Source: Caldimicrobium sp964595655
Lineage (GTDB): Bacteria; Desulfobacterota; Thermodesulfobacteria; Thermodesulfobacteriales; Thermodesulfobacteriaceae
DNA length: 27,455 bases
NCBI GenBank assembly: GCA_964595655.1
Contig: CAZQQV010000017.1
Span: 1-27,455, forward strand
Direction of reading: 5' to 3'
Below the pieces are notes generated by a model, which had not been told where the DNA came from, made no database searches, and saw only the letters and a program-made list of their open reading frames with translations. How positions within the stretch are numbered: position 1 is the stretch's first letter; the number at the start of each line of letters is the position of its first letter. This document shows, piece after piece, positions 15,198-22,138 of the stretch. The position numbers and the translations under genes are program-made.

Positions 15198-15225
15198 TGA
15201 TAAAATTAAAACTTAAAATTATAAA
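15197..15225 (+). promoter_or_regulatory. Sigma70-type promoter of the second tandem UspA gene
   Basis: TTGATA (15197-15202), a 17-base spacer and TATAAA (15220-15225). The predicted start near 15232 leaves a short leader with GGAGG before the ATG at 15249, and rules against the TTG at 15231 as start codon. Confidence 0.65.
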
Positions 15226-15248
15226 ATCCTTTGTATCTGGAGGCCAAG

Positions 15249-16097
15249 ATGGGACTTTATAAGAAGATAATGGTTGCCATCGATAATTCTGAGGAATCCT
15301 GGCATGCTTTAAAGGAGGCTTTAACCATAATTAAAAACAAAGATACCTGGGCTGTTATAGTTACTGTTGCTCCTCAATACACAGGGGACTTAGGATTGAT
15401 TCTGAATGATGTTTATGAAAAGATGATAAAGCCTTATCAAAATCTTTTAGAAAGAGCCAAAGATTTGTTGCAAAAAGAGAGGGTTTTATCTAAATTCATT
15501 CTTGAGGAAGGAGAACCTTATGAAAAAATTGTTGATCTTATTTATGTGGAAAATTGTGATCTTGTTATTATGGGGAGAACAGGAAGCGGTTTGAAGAGGC
15601 TTCTTCTTGGAAGCACTGCAGCAAGAGTAATAGGTTATAGCCCTGTAGATGTGCTTATCATTCCCTTTAGAGGCTCTGTGAACTGGAAGAAAATCCTTGT
15701 CCCGATGGATCAGTCTTCCTATGCGGAAAGAGCCTTTTTTAAGGCCTTAGAGCTAAGCAAATTATATAATGGCGAGATTTATTTGCTTTCGGTTATAGAT
15801 TTGCCTGTTGAGGCTATAGCTGAAGCTCCCCAGTTATATGAAAGGGCCGCTGAAAAATTTAAAAAATATCTCCAAGAAATGGTGGATAAAGCCTCTTCTC
15901 AGGGAATTAAGTGTGAGGCCTATGTTGAAGCTGGAGATCCTGCTGAGAAAATACTTGCCCTGGCTGAGGATAAAGAAGTAGGGGTAATTGCTATGGGATC
16001 CTATGGAAAGACAGGTTTAAAAAGGGTTCTTATGGGTAGTGTTACAGAAAAGGTAATATCTCTCGGAGATAAACCAGTACTTGTGGTAAAAAACTGA
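15249..16097 (+). CDS. Tandem-domain universal stress protein (UspA family), second copy
   Basis: A 282-residue protein with two UspA domains (about 1-138 and 143-282). It is clearly paralogous to the gene at 9294-10160: shared are EEGEP in the first domain, S-P-V-D at the domain end and GKTGLKR...GSV-EKVI in the second. ATP loops are GRTGSGLKR...LGST and GSYGKTG...MGSV, both intact. The frame opens at a TTG (15231), but the ATG at 15249 has GGAGG five bases before it. It has its own promoter, yet read-through from the exporter operon is possible. Its stop touches the stop of the convergent CheX-like gene with no gap. Confidence 0.92.
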   Translation: MGLYKKIMVAIDNSEESWHALKEALTIIKNKDTWAVIVTVAPQYTGDLGLILNDVYEKMIKPYQNLLERAKDLLQKERVLSKFILEEGEPYEKIVDLIYVENCDLVIMGRTGSGLKRLLLGSTAARVIGYSPVDVLIIPFRGSVNWKKILVPMDQSSYAERAFFKALELSKLYNGEIYLLSVIDLPVEAIAEAPQLYERAAEKFKKYLQEMVDKASSQGIKCEAYVEAGDPAEKILALAEDKEVGVIAMGSYGKTGLKRVLMGSVTEKVISLGDKPVLVVKN

Positions 16098-16700
16098 TTA
16101 AAAGAATTCTCTGAGAAGATCTTCCACAGAGGCTTCTTTTTCTTCTTCAAGGCTTTTGAAAGGAATAAATTCAGTTTGCTCTAAGGAGAGCTCTGCATAA
16201 AAGGGATGACCAGATTCGGTGCGCAGGCTAATTTTTCTCGCCTGGGCATTATTCAAGGAGGTTTCAATGTACATTACAATAGTATGAAAAATCGGAATTG
16301 CCATGGGCTGATTGTTTCTCGCTGAAAGTCCATATTTTTGTTCCACCTTTTTGCGAAAATTTCCCATAATTTGGTTCACCATTTCACCTACAAATTGAAT
16401 TACCTCTTGAGAAAGCGGATCCTTAGAAATTTCTTCGTCCCCAACTCCTAAATACTTCATAGCCTTGCTGTACAGTTCATAAGCAGCTTCCTTTGAGAAA
16501 TTCATGCAAAAAAGTCCATTATAGTCTCCATTGAATTCTAAAAAGGCAGCAAGATCTGGTTTTAGGCCGACAAAGTTAATTTTTTGTAAGGTTGGAGCAA
16601 CTTTAATTTTAGAGCCGGTGTTGGTAAAAAGAACCTCTTTAATTGTTTCAGCTAAGATCTCACAAAGTTCATTGAGAGTACTTTTTCGCCTTTCAGACAC
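16098..16700 (-). CDS. DUF3334 / CheX-like phosphatase-fold protein
   Basis: A 200-residue protein that I recognise as DUF3334-like from its KINFVGLKPDLAAFLEFNGDY start region and its NNQP and QARKISLRT segments. Its core has the CheC/CheX/FliY active-site pattern E-x2-N-x22-P (E106, N109, P132, exactly 22 residues between N and P). The D/S usually four residues before Glu is Gln102 here. This suggests a phospho-aspartate phosphatase or a derived binding fold; no chemotaxis or flagellar gene is nearby. The GTG start has GGGAG about nine bases upstream. It follows dnaB by 25 bases at the tail of the ribosomal cluster. Confidence 0.75.
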   Translation of the reverse strand: MSERRKSTLNELCEILAETIKEVLFTNTGSKIKVAPTLQKINFVGLKPDLAAFLEFNGDYNGLFCMNFSKEAAYELYSKAMKYLGVGDEEISKDPLSQEVIQFVGEMVNQIMGNFRKKVEQKYGLSARNNQPMAIPIFHTIVMYIETSLNNAQARKISLRTESGHPFYAELSLEQTEFIPFKSLEEEKEASVEDLLREFF

Positions 16701-16725
16701 GGGGTCACACTCCCTTTAGGTTTTC

Positions 16726-18108
16726 TTAAATTCTTTCTAAGTTTGCAAAGGAAGTAAATTGAGAGAGATAAGCAAGTTTCACTGTAACTCCTGCAGGGCC
16801 GTTTCTCTGTTTTCCAATAATAATCTCTGCAATTCCCTTTTCTGGGCTTTCTTTGTTATAAACCTCATCTCGATAAATAAACAAGATTACATCGGCATCC
16901 TGTTCAAGGGCTCCTGATTCTCTTAAATCTGCAAGCTGAGGCCTTTTATCAGGGCGTTCCTCAACCCTGCGGTTTAACTGGGAGAGGGCAAGAACAGGAA
17001 TATTTAATTCCTTGGCAAGGGCCTTAAGACCTGCAGAAATTTCTGAAATTTCCTGTTCCCTTCTTTCTTTTCTTTCAAGGCTTCTCATTAGCTGAAGATA
17101 GTCAACTACAATGAGACCAAGGGGAATTTCCTTCATAACCTTTCTTGCCTTAGCTTTAACCTCAAGGATATTTATTCCTGAGGTATCATCAATATAAATA
17201 GGGAGTTCACTAAGCACACTTGCAGCCTGAATAACCCTTTGCCAATCCTGGGCCTCAAGGGTTCCTGTTCTGAATTTTTGAAAATTCACTTTTCCCTCAG
17301 CACAAAGCATTCGCGAGACCAATTGCTCTTTGCTCATCTCTAAGGAAAAAATAGCTGCACCAAGCCCGGTTTGTTTGCAGGCATTTCTTACTATATCAAG
17401 GGCAAGAGCGGTTTTTCCCATACCCGGACGGGCTGCAAGAATAATAAGATCACCCCTTTGGAGCCCTGCTGTAAGTCTGTCAAGCTCAAAAAAACCAGTA
17501 GGAATTCCTGTAATCAGATCTCCCTTCTGATAAAGAATCTCAAGATGCTTTATGGTTTCTTTGATAACTTCTTTTACAGGAGAAAAGGTTTCCTTTTTCC
17601 CATAATAGGCAAGATCAAAAAGGGCCTTTTCTGCATAACTCAAGAGCTCCTGAGAGTCTTCCATAGAATAATAGCAACGATAAATTAATTCCTGACAGAG
17701 TCTTATAATTTCTCTAAGAATGCTTTTTTCTTTAACAATTTTGGCATAATGAACAAGATGGGCAGATGTGGGAAGAAGGCTTGCCAACTCTGAAAGATAG
17801 GCTGCTCCACCTGCTCTTTCAAGCTCTCCCATTTTTTCAAGTTCCGAGTAGGTGGTAACAATATCAATGGGCTCATCCTTCTCAAAAAGATTAATAAAGG
17901 CCTGATATATGACCCTATGAGCTGGCAAATAAAAATCCTCTGGCCTTAAAAAATCAAGAACTTTAATAATGGATGAGGAATCAATAAGGATACTTGCTAA
18001 ACAGAATTTTTCTGCCTGAAGATCCTGAGGAGGTAAGAACTCTGAAGGAAGGGAAGTAAGCTCAACTTCTTGAGCCCTTCTTTTCCCTCGTTTTTTTCCC
18101 TCAGTCAT
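16726..18108 (-). CDS. dnaB: Replicative DNA helicase DnaB
   Basis: The hexameric 5'-3' helicase of the replication fork, 460 residues. The N-terminal domain (about 27-135, LPPQDLQAEKFCLASIL onward) binds primase. The RecA-like domain (about 190-455) has Walker A ARPGMGKTA, Walker B LIVVDYLQLM, motif H4 LNRRVEERPDKRPQLADLRESGALEQDAD and the arginine-finger region KQRNGP. No intein or insertion is present; length is normal. A short basic leader (MTEGKKRGKRRAQ) precedes the first domain. It starts six bases after rplI. Confidence 0.97.
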   Translation of the reverse strand: MTEGKKRGKRRAQEVELTSLPSEFLPPQDLQAEKFCLASILIDSSSIIKVLDFLRPEDFYLPAHRVIYQAFINLFEKDEPIDIVTTYSELEKMGELERAGGAAYLSELASLLPTSAHLVHYAKIVKEKSILREIIRLCQELIYRCYYSMEDSQELLSYAEKALFDLAYYGKKETFSPVKEVIKETIKHLEILYQKGDLITGIPTGFFELDRLTAGLQRGDLIILAARPGMGKTALALDIVRNACKQTGLGAAIFSLEMSKEQLVSRMLCAEGKVNFQKFRTGTLEAQDWQRVIQAASVLSELPIYIDDTSGINILEVKAKARKVMKEIPLGLIVVDYLQLMRSLERKERREQEISEISAGLKALAKELNIPVLALSQLNRRVEERPDKRPQLADLRESGALEQDADVILFIYRDEVYNKESPEKGIAEIIIGKQRNGPAGVTVKLAYLSQFTSFANLERI

Positions 18109-18114
18109 TTAAAG

Positions 18115-18561
18115 TTATTTTTCCTCTATAACTTCTATTTTTATGGGAACAACTAAATCCGAGGTCACTCTTATGTTAACTTCGTATATACCCACAGATT
18201 TAATGGGTTCTTCAAGAAGAACCTGACTTTTGTCAATTTCAATTCCCTTTTCTTCAAGGGCTTTTACAATATCCACTGCGGAAACGGATCCGTAAAGCCT
18301 TCCCCCTTCTATTGCTCTACGATAAATGGTAAGAGTAAGACCCTGGAGTTTTTCTGCTAGGCTTTGAGCCTTTTTTCTCTCTTTTTCAGCCTTGGCAAGA
18401 ATAATTTTTCTTTCTCTTTCCAAGGCCTTTAAGGTTTTCTGATTGGCAAGTATGGCAAGACCCTTAGGTAGGAGATAATTCCTGGCAAAGCCATCTTTTA
18501 CATTTACCACATCTCCAGCTTTTCCAAGTTTGGGAATATCCTTTTTAAGAATTACCTGCAT
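18115..18561 (-). CDS. rplI: 50S ribosomal protein L9
   Basis: A 148-residue two-domain L9. The N-terminal 23S rRNA-binding domain starts MQVILKKDIPKLGKAGDVVNVKDGFARNYLLPKGLA, a long Lys/Glu connecting helix follows (about 45-80), then the C-terminal domain with GRLYGSVSAVDIV. Length and order are typical. It lies 11 bases after rpsR and six before dnaB, in the standard S6-S18-L9-DnaB arrangement. Confidence 0.98.
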   Translation of the reverse strand: MQVILKKDIPKLGKAGDVVNVKDGFARNYLLPKGLAILANQKTLKALERERKIILAKAEKERKKAQSLAEKLQGLTLTIYRRAIEGGRLYGSVSAVDIVKALEEKGIEIDKSQVLLEEPIKSVGIYEVNIRVTSDLVVPIKIEVIEEK

Positions 18562-18572
18562 GGTTTACCTCC

Positions 18573-18830
18573 CTATTCTTCAATTTCCACATCTGCAACA
18601 AAGGGAAGAAGGGCCATAATCCTTGCCCGCTTTATAGCGGTGGTTAACCGTCTCTGATGAAAGGCACAATTCCCAGTTTGCCTTCTATGAATAATCATTC
18701 CCTTTTCATTGAGAAAGGCCTTTAACAATTCAGGATTTTTATAGTCAATCACCAGACTGGGATCAGCACAAAATCTGCAAACCTTTTTTCTTGGGAAAAA
18801 CCTTTTCTTAACAGTGACATTATTCTCCAT
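18573..18830 (-). CDS. rpsR: 30S ribosomal protein S18
   Basis: An 85-residue S18, with VCRFCADPSLVIDYKNPELLKAFL and IIHRRQTGNCAFHQRRLTTAIKRARIMALLPFV matching the family throughout. CxxC plus a later Cys and His (GNCAFH) make a zinc-binding form likely. AGGAGG lies nine bases before the ATG. It directly follows rpsF; the ssb gene often found between the two in other bacteria is absent. Confidence 0.98.
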   Translation of the reverse strand: MENNVTVKKRFFPRKKVCRFCADPSLVIDYKNPELLKAFLNEKGMIIHRRQTGNCAFHQRRLTTAIKRARIMALLPFVADVEIEE

Positions 18831-18847
18831 GGTGATTTACCTCCTCT

Positions 18848-19195
18848 TTAATTTGAAGTTTTTTCTTCCTTTTCAGGGTTATATCTATCTTCAAGTTTAA
18901 CAATAATGTATCTTATGACTCTTTCATCAATGCGAAAGAAGTTTTCAAGTTCCTGAGGAAGATCTGCCCTTCCGTAAAACTCGGCAAAGACATAATAGCC
19001 CTGTTTTTTCTTTTGAATGGGATAGGCAAGCTTTCTCATTCCCCATTCATCAATTTTCAGCACATCTCCTGCTTTACTTTGAACAATTTGACGAAACTTT
19101 TCAAGCACTGCCTCTTTTTCATCCACCCTTTCGGGATGAATGATGAAGAGGGTTTCCCATTTGCGAATTCGTTCAACCTTTGGAAGTTCGAACAT
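18848..19195 (-). CDS. rpsF: 30S ribosomal protein S6
   Basis: A 115-residue S6 with the usual RKWETLFIIHPERVDEKE start, WGMRKLAYPIQKKKQGYYVFAEFYG in the middle and RYIIVKLEDRY near the end. The C-terminus ends in a charged tail (NPEKEEKTSN). AAAGGAGGG lies eight bases before the ATG. The leader between the tRNA and this gene holds an 8-bp hairpin (19223-19244). It is the first protein gene of the cluster, and S6 with S18 is known to bind its own leader in some bacteria. Confidence 0.98.
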   Translation of the reverse strand: MFELPKVERIRKWETLFIIHPERVDEKEAVLEKFRQIVQSKAGDVLKIDEWGMRKLAYPIQKKKQGYYVFAEFYGRADLPQELENFFRIDERVIRYIIVKLEDRYNPEKEEKTSN

Positions 19196-19222
19196 GGCTA
19201 ATCCCTCCTTTTGGTCTTTTGG

Positions 19223-19244
19223 CCCCTAAGAGTTTTCTTAGGAG
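19223..19244 (-). promoter_or_regulatory. Leader hairpin between tRNA-Val and rpsF
   Basis: On the minus strand CTCCTAAG, a six-base loop and CTTAGGGG form an 8-bp stem (one G-U pair). No T-tract follows, so it is not a usual terminator. It may be a processing signal between tRNA and mRNA, or an S6:S18 autoregulatory site; I cannot match it to the S6:S18 motif consensus with certainty. Confidence 0.4.
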
Positions 19245-19256
19245 CAAGGAGAGAAA

Positions 19257-19328
19257 TGGGCGGTGGAGGATTCGAACCTCCGACATCCACCGTGTGAGGA
19301 TGGCGCTCTACCCCTGAGCTAACCGCCC
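19257..19328 (-). tRNA. tRNA-Val (anticodon CAC)
   Basis: A complete 72-nt cloverleaf. The acceptor stem GGGCGGT/ACCGCCC is perfect, and the D arm is GCTC/GAGC. The anticodon arm CCATC/GGTGG has loop CTCACAC, giving anticodon CAC for Val GUG codons. The variable loop has five bases, the T arm is GGAGG/CCTCC with loop TTCGAAT, and the discriminator is A. CCA is not encoded. It lies 61 bases before rpsF on the same strand, downstream of the promoter at 19345-19372. Confidence 0.97.
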
Positions 19329-19344
19329 ATACCCTCAACTTTCA

Positions 19345-19372
19345 AAGATACATCACTTTGAAAATTTATCAA
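19345..19372 (-). promoter_or_regulatory. Probable promoter of the tRNA-Val / rpsF-rpsR-rplI-dnaB unit
   Basis: On the minus strand TTGATA (19367-19372), 16 bases, then TATCTT (19345-19350). The predicted start is about ten bases before the tRNA 5' end. A dyad TTTCAAAG / CTTTGAAA (19340-19363) overlaps the -10 box. Confidence 0.5.
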
Positions 19373-19407
19373 GGTCCCAAATCACCTCTCAAATTGTCTC
19401 TAACCTT

Positions 19408-19587
19408 TTAATACCCTGTTCTTTCTAACCTTAAGGTTTTAATTTCTTCAAGAGAGGGGTTATCCCTCTTGTGGAAAAGCCGTTTTCCAGATAATCTTTC
19501 CCTGACAAAAGATTTCTCTTTCGCATCCATCCTTCCTTGTGATTTTTGGGTTGTTCTGATGCGTCTTACCAAACTCAGTTTGGACAT
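19408..19587 (-). CDS. Possible small basic protein (59 aa) downstream of parA
   Basis: An open frame of 59 codons begins with ATG at 19587, 15 bases after the parA stop. It is Arg/Lys-rich: MSKLSLVRRIRTTQKSQGR, then MDAKEKSFVRERLSGKR, ending SLEEIKTLRLERTGY. The second Met (19530) has AAGGAAGG directly before it and could be the real start of a 40-aa product. No good Shine-Dalgarno precedes the first ATG. Residue use (Glu/Lys/Arg with AGA/AGG/AAA codons) resembles neighbouring genes, which supports coding. It has no recognised family and could still be a chance frame. Confidence 0.4.
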   Translation of the reverse strand: MSKLSLVRRIRTTQKSQGRMDAKEKSFVRERLSGKRLFHKRDNPSLEEIKTLRLERTGY

Positions 19588-19602
19588 AACATACAGGAAA
19601 TA

Positions 19603-20388
19603 TTATAAACGCCCTAAAAATTCTTCAGCAAGTCTCTTGAAAGCTTCACTTACTTTGTGATTGGGTTCATAATCAAGAATAGGTTTTCCAAAACTCTGGG
19701 CCTCACTTATTTTTACGCTTCTTGGAATAACTGTTTCAAAAAGAATCCATTTAAAGTGCTTTTTAACCTCTTCTGCAACTTCGTGGGTGAGCCTGTTTCT
19801 CGGATCATACATCATTAAAACCATGCCAAAGAGTCTTAGCTCCGGGTTAAAGGCCTCTTTAATGCCTCTTACCGTTTTAACAAGAAGAGATAACCCCTCA
19901 AGGGCATAATATTCGCATTGAAGGGGAATCACCACCCCCTGAGATGCACAAAGAATATTAACGGTTATCAAACTTAAAGAGGGAGGAGAGTCAATAAAAA
20001 TAAAGTCAAAATATGAAAGGAGATTTTTACCATTGAGGGTGGTTTCCTCAAGGAAATCTCGCAAAACATATTCCCTTCTTTCAAGGTCAGAAAGCTCAAG
20101 CTCAAGACCAACGAGATCAATGGATGAAGGAAGAAGATATAAGCCCTGAAGAGGTTCCTTTAAATAAGGCTCAGCTTTACCTTCAATGATAGCCTGATAA
20201 ATACTTTCTTTTTTATTAACCCTTACTCCAAGGCCAGAGCTTGCATTAGCTTGAGGATCAAAGTCAACTAAAAGAACCCTTTTCCCTTTGAGAGTCAGGG
20301 CTCTTGCAAGATTAACTGCAAGGGTAGTTTTTCCAACCCCTCCTTTTTGATTAATAAAGGCAAAAATCTTTAAGGGGTTCTTCTCCAT
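19603..20388 (-). CDS. ParA/Soj-family ATPase
   Basis: A 261-residue Walker-type ATPase of the Soj/ParA class. It has the deviant Walker A KGGVGKTT with the signature Lys (about residues 14-21), Walker A' DFDPQANAS, Walker B FIFIDSPPSLS, and the DNA-binding-associated tail with RSVKISEAQSFGKPILDY. These proteins position chromosome or plasmid origins with ParB; no parB follows in the window. The ATG at 20388 shares one base with the stop of the prenyltransferase gene (TGATG); an in-frame TTG precedes it. The chromosomal context of single-copy core genes argues for a chromosomal Soj. Confidence 0.9.
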   Translation of the reverse strand: MEKNPLKIFAFINQKGGVGKTTLAVNLARALTLKGKRVLLVDFDPQANASSGLGVRVNKKESIYQAIIEGKAEPYLKEPLQGLYLLPSSIDLVGLELELSDLERREYVLRDFLEETTLNGKNLLSYFDFIFIDSPPSLSLITVNILCASQGVVIPLQCEYYALEGLSLLVKTVRGIKEAFNPELRLFGMVLMMYDPRNRLTHEVAEEVKKHFKWILFETVIPRSVKISEAQSFGKPILDYEPNHKVSEAFKRLAEEFLGRL

Positions 20389-21245
20389 CAAAAAAACACT
20401 TTATCAAGCAATACAATGATAAAAAAGATTATGCTTATAAAGCCGTTAATTGTGAAAAAGGCCTTATTAATTTTGGAAAGGTCTTTCTCGCTTATGAGGC
20501 TGTGTTCGTAAATAAGAAAGAGGGTTATCAGGAAAAGCCCAAAGAAATAAATCAAGCCAAGCCCCTTTGATAGAAAACCAAGACTCAAAAGGGCAACCAG
20601 GGTGATAAAGTGAAAAAGCCTTGCAATTTTTAAGGCCCAACCAATCCCAAAGCGAACAGGTATAGATTTAAGGCCCATTCTCAAATCAAATTCATAGTCC
20701 TGAAGGCTATAAAGTATGTCAAACCCAGAGACCCAAAAGGCCATTGCTATTCCAAGAAAGAGGGCCTCTTTAGAAATATTTTCATTTAGAGCCACATCAA
20801 CCGCAACGGGGATTAAAAAATATACAAGTCCAAGGATTAGATGAGGATAATAGGTAAATCTTTTAGCAAGGGGATAAATAAATAAAAGAGCTATGACAAG
20901 AGGGCTTAAGTAAAGGGCAAGTCTGTTGATAAAGGCGCAGGTAATTATAAAGCCAAGGGCAGAAGATCCAATGATAAGTTTTATTTCCCAGTCCTTCACA
21001 AGCCCGCTCACATGGGGCCAGCTCATGGTTCGAGGGTTTTCAGCATCAAATTTTTTGTCAAGGAATCTATTAAAGGCCATCCCCAGGGTTCTTGCAAAAA
21101 CTAAAGCAACAACTATAAGCAAAATCTCCGTTATTGAGGGAATTTTTTTCATTAAAATTACCACACTTGCCAGGGCAAAGGGAAGGGCAAAAATGGTATG
21201 CTCAAATTTTATAAGCTCTCCATAATATCTCAATTTCTTTAGCAT
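20388..21245 (-). CDS. UbiA-family prenyltransferase (menaquinone-type, MqnP-like)
   Basis: A membrane prenyltransferase of 285 residues with about eight hydrophobic helices. The first Asp-rich motif reads NRFLDKKFDAENPRT (about 59-73) and the second YSLQDYEFDLRMG (about 179-191). Both fit UbiA-type enzymes that join a polyprenyl diphosphate to an aromatic acid. The NRxxDxxxDxxNPRT form is typical of the ubiA_other group, which includes MqnP of the futalosine menaquinone pathway. An anaerobic sulfur-metabolising host would need menaquinone, but no other mqn gene is in the window. Its stop overlaps the parA start by one base. Confidence 0.88.
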   Translation of the reverse strand: MLKKLRYYGELIKFEHTIFALPFALASVVILMKKIPSITEILLIVVALVFARTLGMAFNRFLDKKFDAENPRTMSWPHVSGLVKDWEIKLIIGSSALGFIITCAFINRLALYLSPLVIALLFIYPLAKRFTYYPHLILGLVYFLIPVAVDVALNENISKEALFLGIAMAFWVSGFDILYSLQDYEFDLRMGLKSIPVRFGIGWALKIARLFHFITLVALLSLGFLSKGLGLIYFFGLFLITLFLIYEHSLISEKDLSKINKAFFTINGFISIIFFIIVLLDKVFF

Positions 21246-21257
21246 CTTTCAAACCCT

Positions 21258-22136
21258 TTAAACCACATTTTGCACCTGTTCTCTAATTTTTTCCACAAGG
21301 TCTTTGGCTGATACAGCAAGAAGAGAAATCTCTGCAGATTGGGCCTTATTAGAGAGGGTGGTAATCTCCCGATGCATTTCCTGGCAGAGAAAATCTAACT
21401 TCTTTCCGCAGGCAGGCTCTTCAATTACCTTTAGAGCACTTTCAATATGTACCCGTAGGCGATCAATTTCCTCGGTAATATCTAGTCTATCAAGAAGAAA
21501 GGCCATCTCCTGATAAAGCCTTCCTTCATCAAGGTCAACCTCAAGCTCCTTAAGGATGGTTTTAACCCTCTCCCTCATCTTTTGAATATTTTCCCTTCTT
21601 ACTTCCTCTTTTTTTTCTTCAATCCGTTGGGTTAGGTCATTTAATTGTAAAAGGAAGGCTCTAATTTTCTCTTTTAAAAGGGCGCCTTCTCGAAGCCTTT
21701 CTTCTTTTAGATCTCTCAAAGAGGCCTCAAGTGCAGGCTCAACTTCTTTCCAGAGAAGTTCAAGATCCTCCTCTTTTTCCTCAAAAAAGGTTATTTCTCT
21801 AAAGGTGAGAATATCTGAAAGGGTTATTTCACCAGGAAGAAATAAGGTTTCCTTTAAATTTAAAAGATTTTCCTTTAATTTTTTGGCAAGCTCAAAATCA
21901 AAGAAAATTTCCCTTTTTTCCCTGGCTAAACCAAGAATTCTTATGTTAACCTCAATTTTTCCCCTTTGAAAAAGCTCAGCTACCCTCTTTCTTATGCGAT
22001 CTTCCAAAGAGGAATATCTCTTTGGAAGTCTAAGGGTTATCTCCAAAAAACGATGGTTTACCGATTTGGCCTGCACTATGATCTGAAAGTCTTCATTTTG
22101 ATATATAGACCTTCCAAAACCAGTCATGCTCTCCAT
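21258..22136 (-). CDS. yicC: YicC-family endoribonuclease
   Basis: A 292-residue protein of the YicC family. The N-terminal domain begins ESMTGFGRS and holds VKSVNHRFLEI-type residues (SVNHRFLEITLRLP, about 26-39). The middle is a long charged helical region (about 95-200). The C-terminal DUF1732 part has RLYQEMAFLLDRLDITEEIDRLRVH and GKKLDFLCQEMHREITTLSNKA, the most conserved stretch of the family. E. coli YicC is an RNase affecting small RNA levels. AAAGGAG lies seven bases before the ATG, two bases after miaA. Confidence 0.95.
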   Translation of the reverse strand: MESMTGFGRSIYQNEDFQIIVQAKSVNHRFLEITLRLPKRYSSLEDRIRKRVAELFQRGKIEVNIRILGLAREKREIFFDFELAKKLKENLLNLKETLFLPGEITLSDILTFREITFFEEKEEDLELLWKEVEPALEASLRDLKEERLREGALLKEKIRAFLLQLNDLTQRIEEKKEEVRRENIQKMRERVKTILKELEVDLDEGRLYQEMAFLLDRLDITEEIDRLRVHIESALKVIEEPACGKKLDFLCQEMHREITTLSNKAQSAEISLLAVSAKDLVEKIREQVQNVV

Positions 22137-22138
22137 GA

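Noticed and set aside
19427..19489. Palindrome AACCTTAAGGTT and two hairpins (near 19450-19472 and 19472-19489) considered as a structured RNA
   Set aside because: They fall in the minus-strand 59-aa frame and do not match any RNA family I know. They remain unexplained but too weak to call.
19469..19660. Plus-strand 63-codon frame opposite the parA end
   Set aside because: No ribosome site, it overlaps the parA C-terminus, and its composition is unlike real proteins here; the minus-strand frame in the same place is the better candidate.
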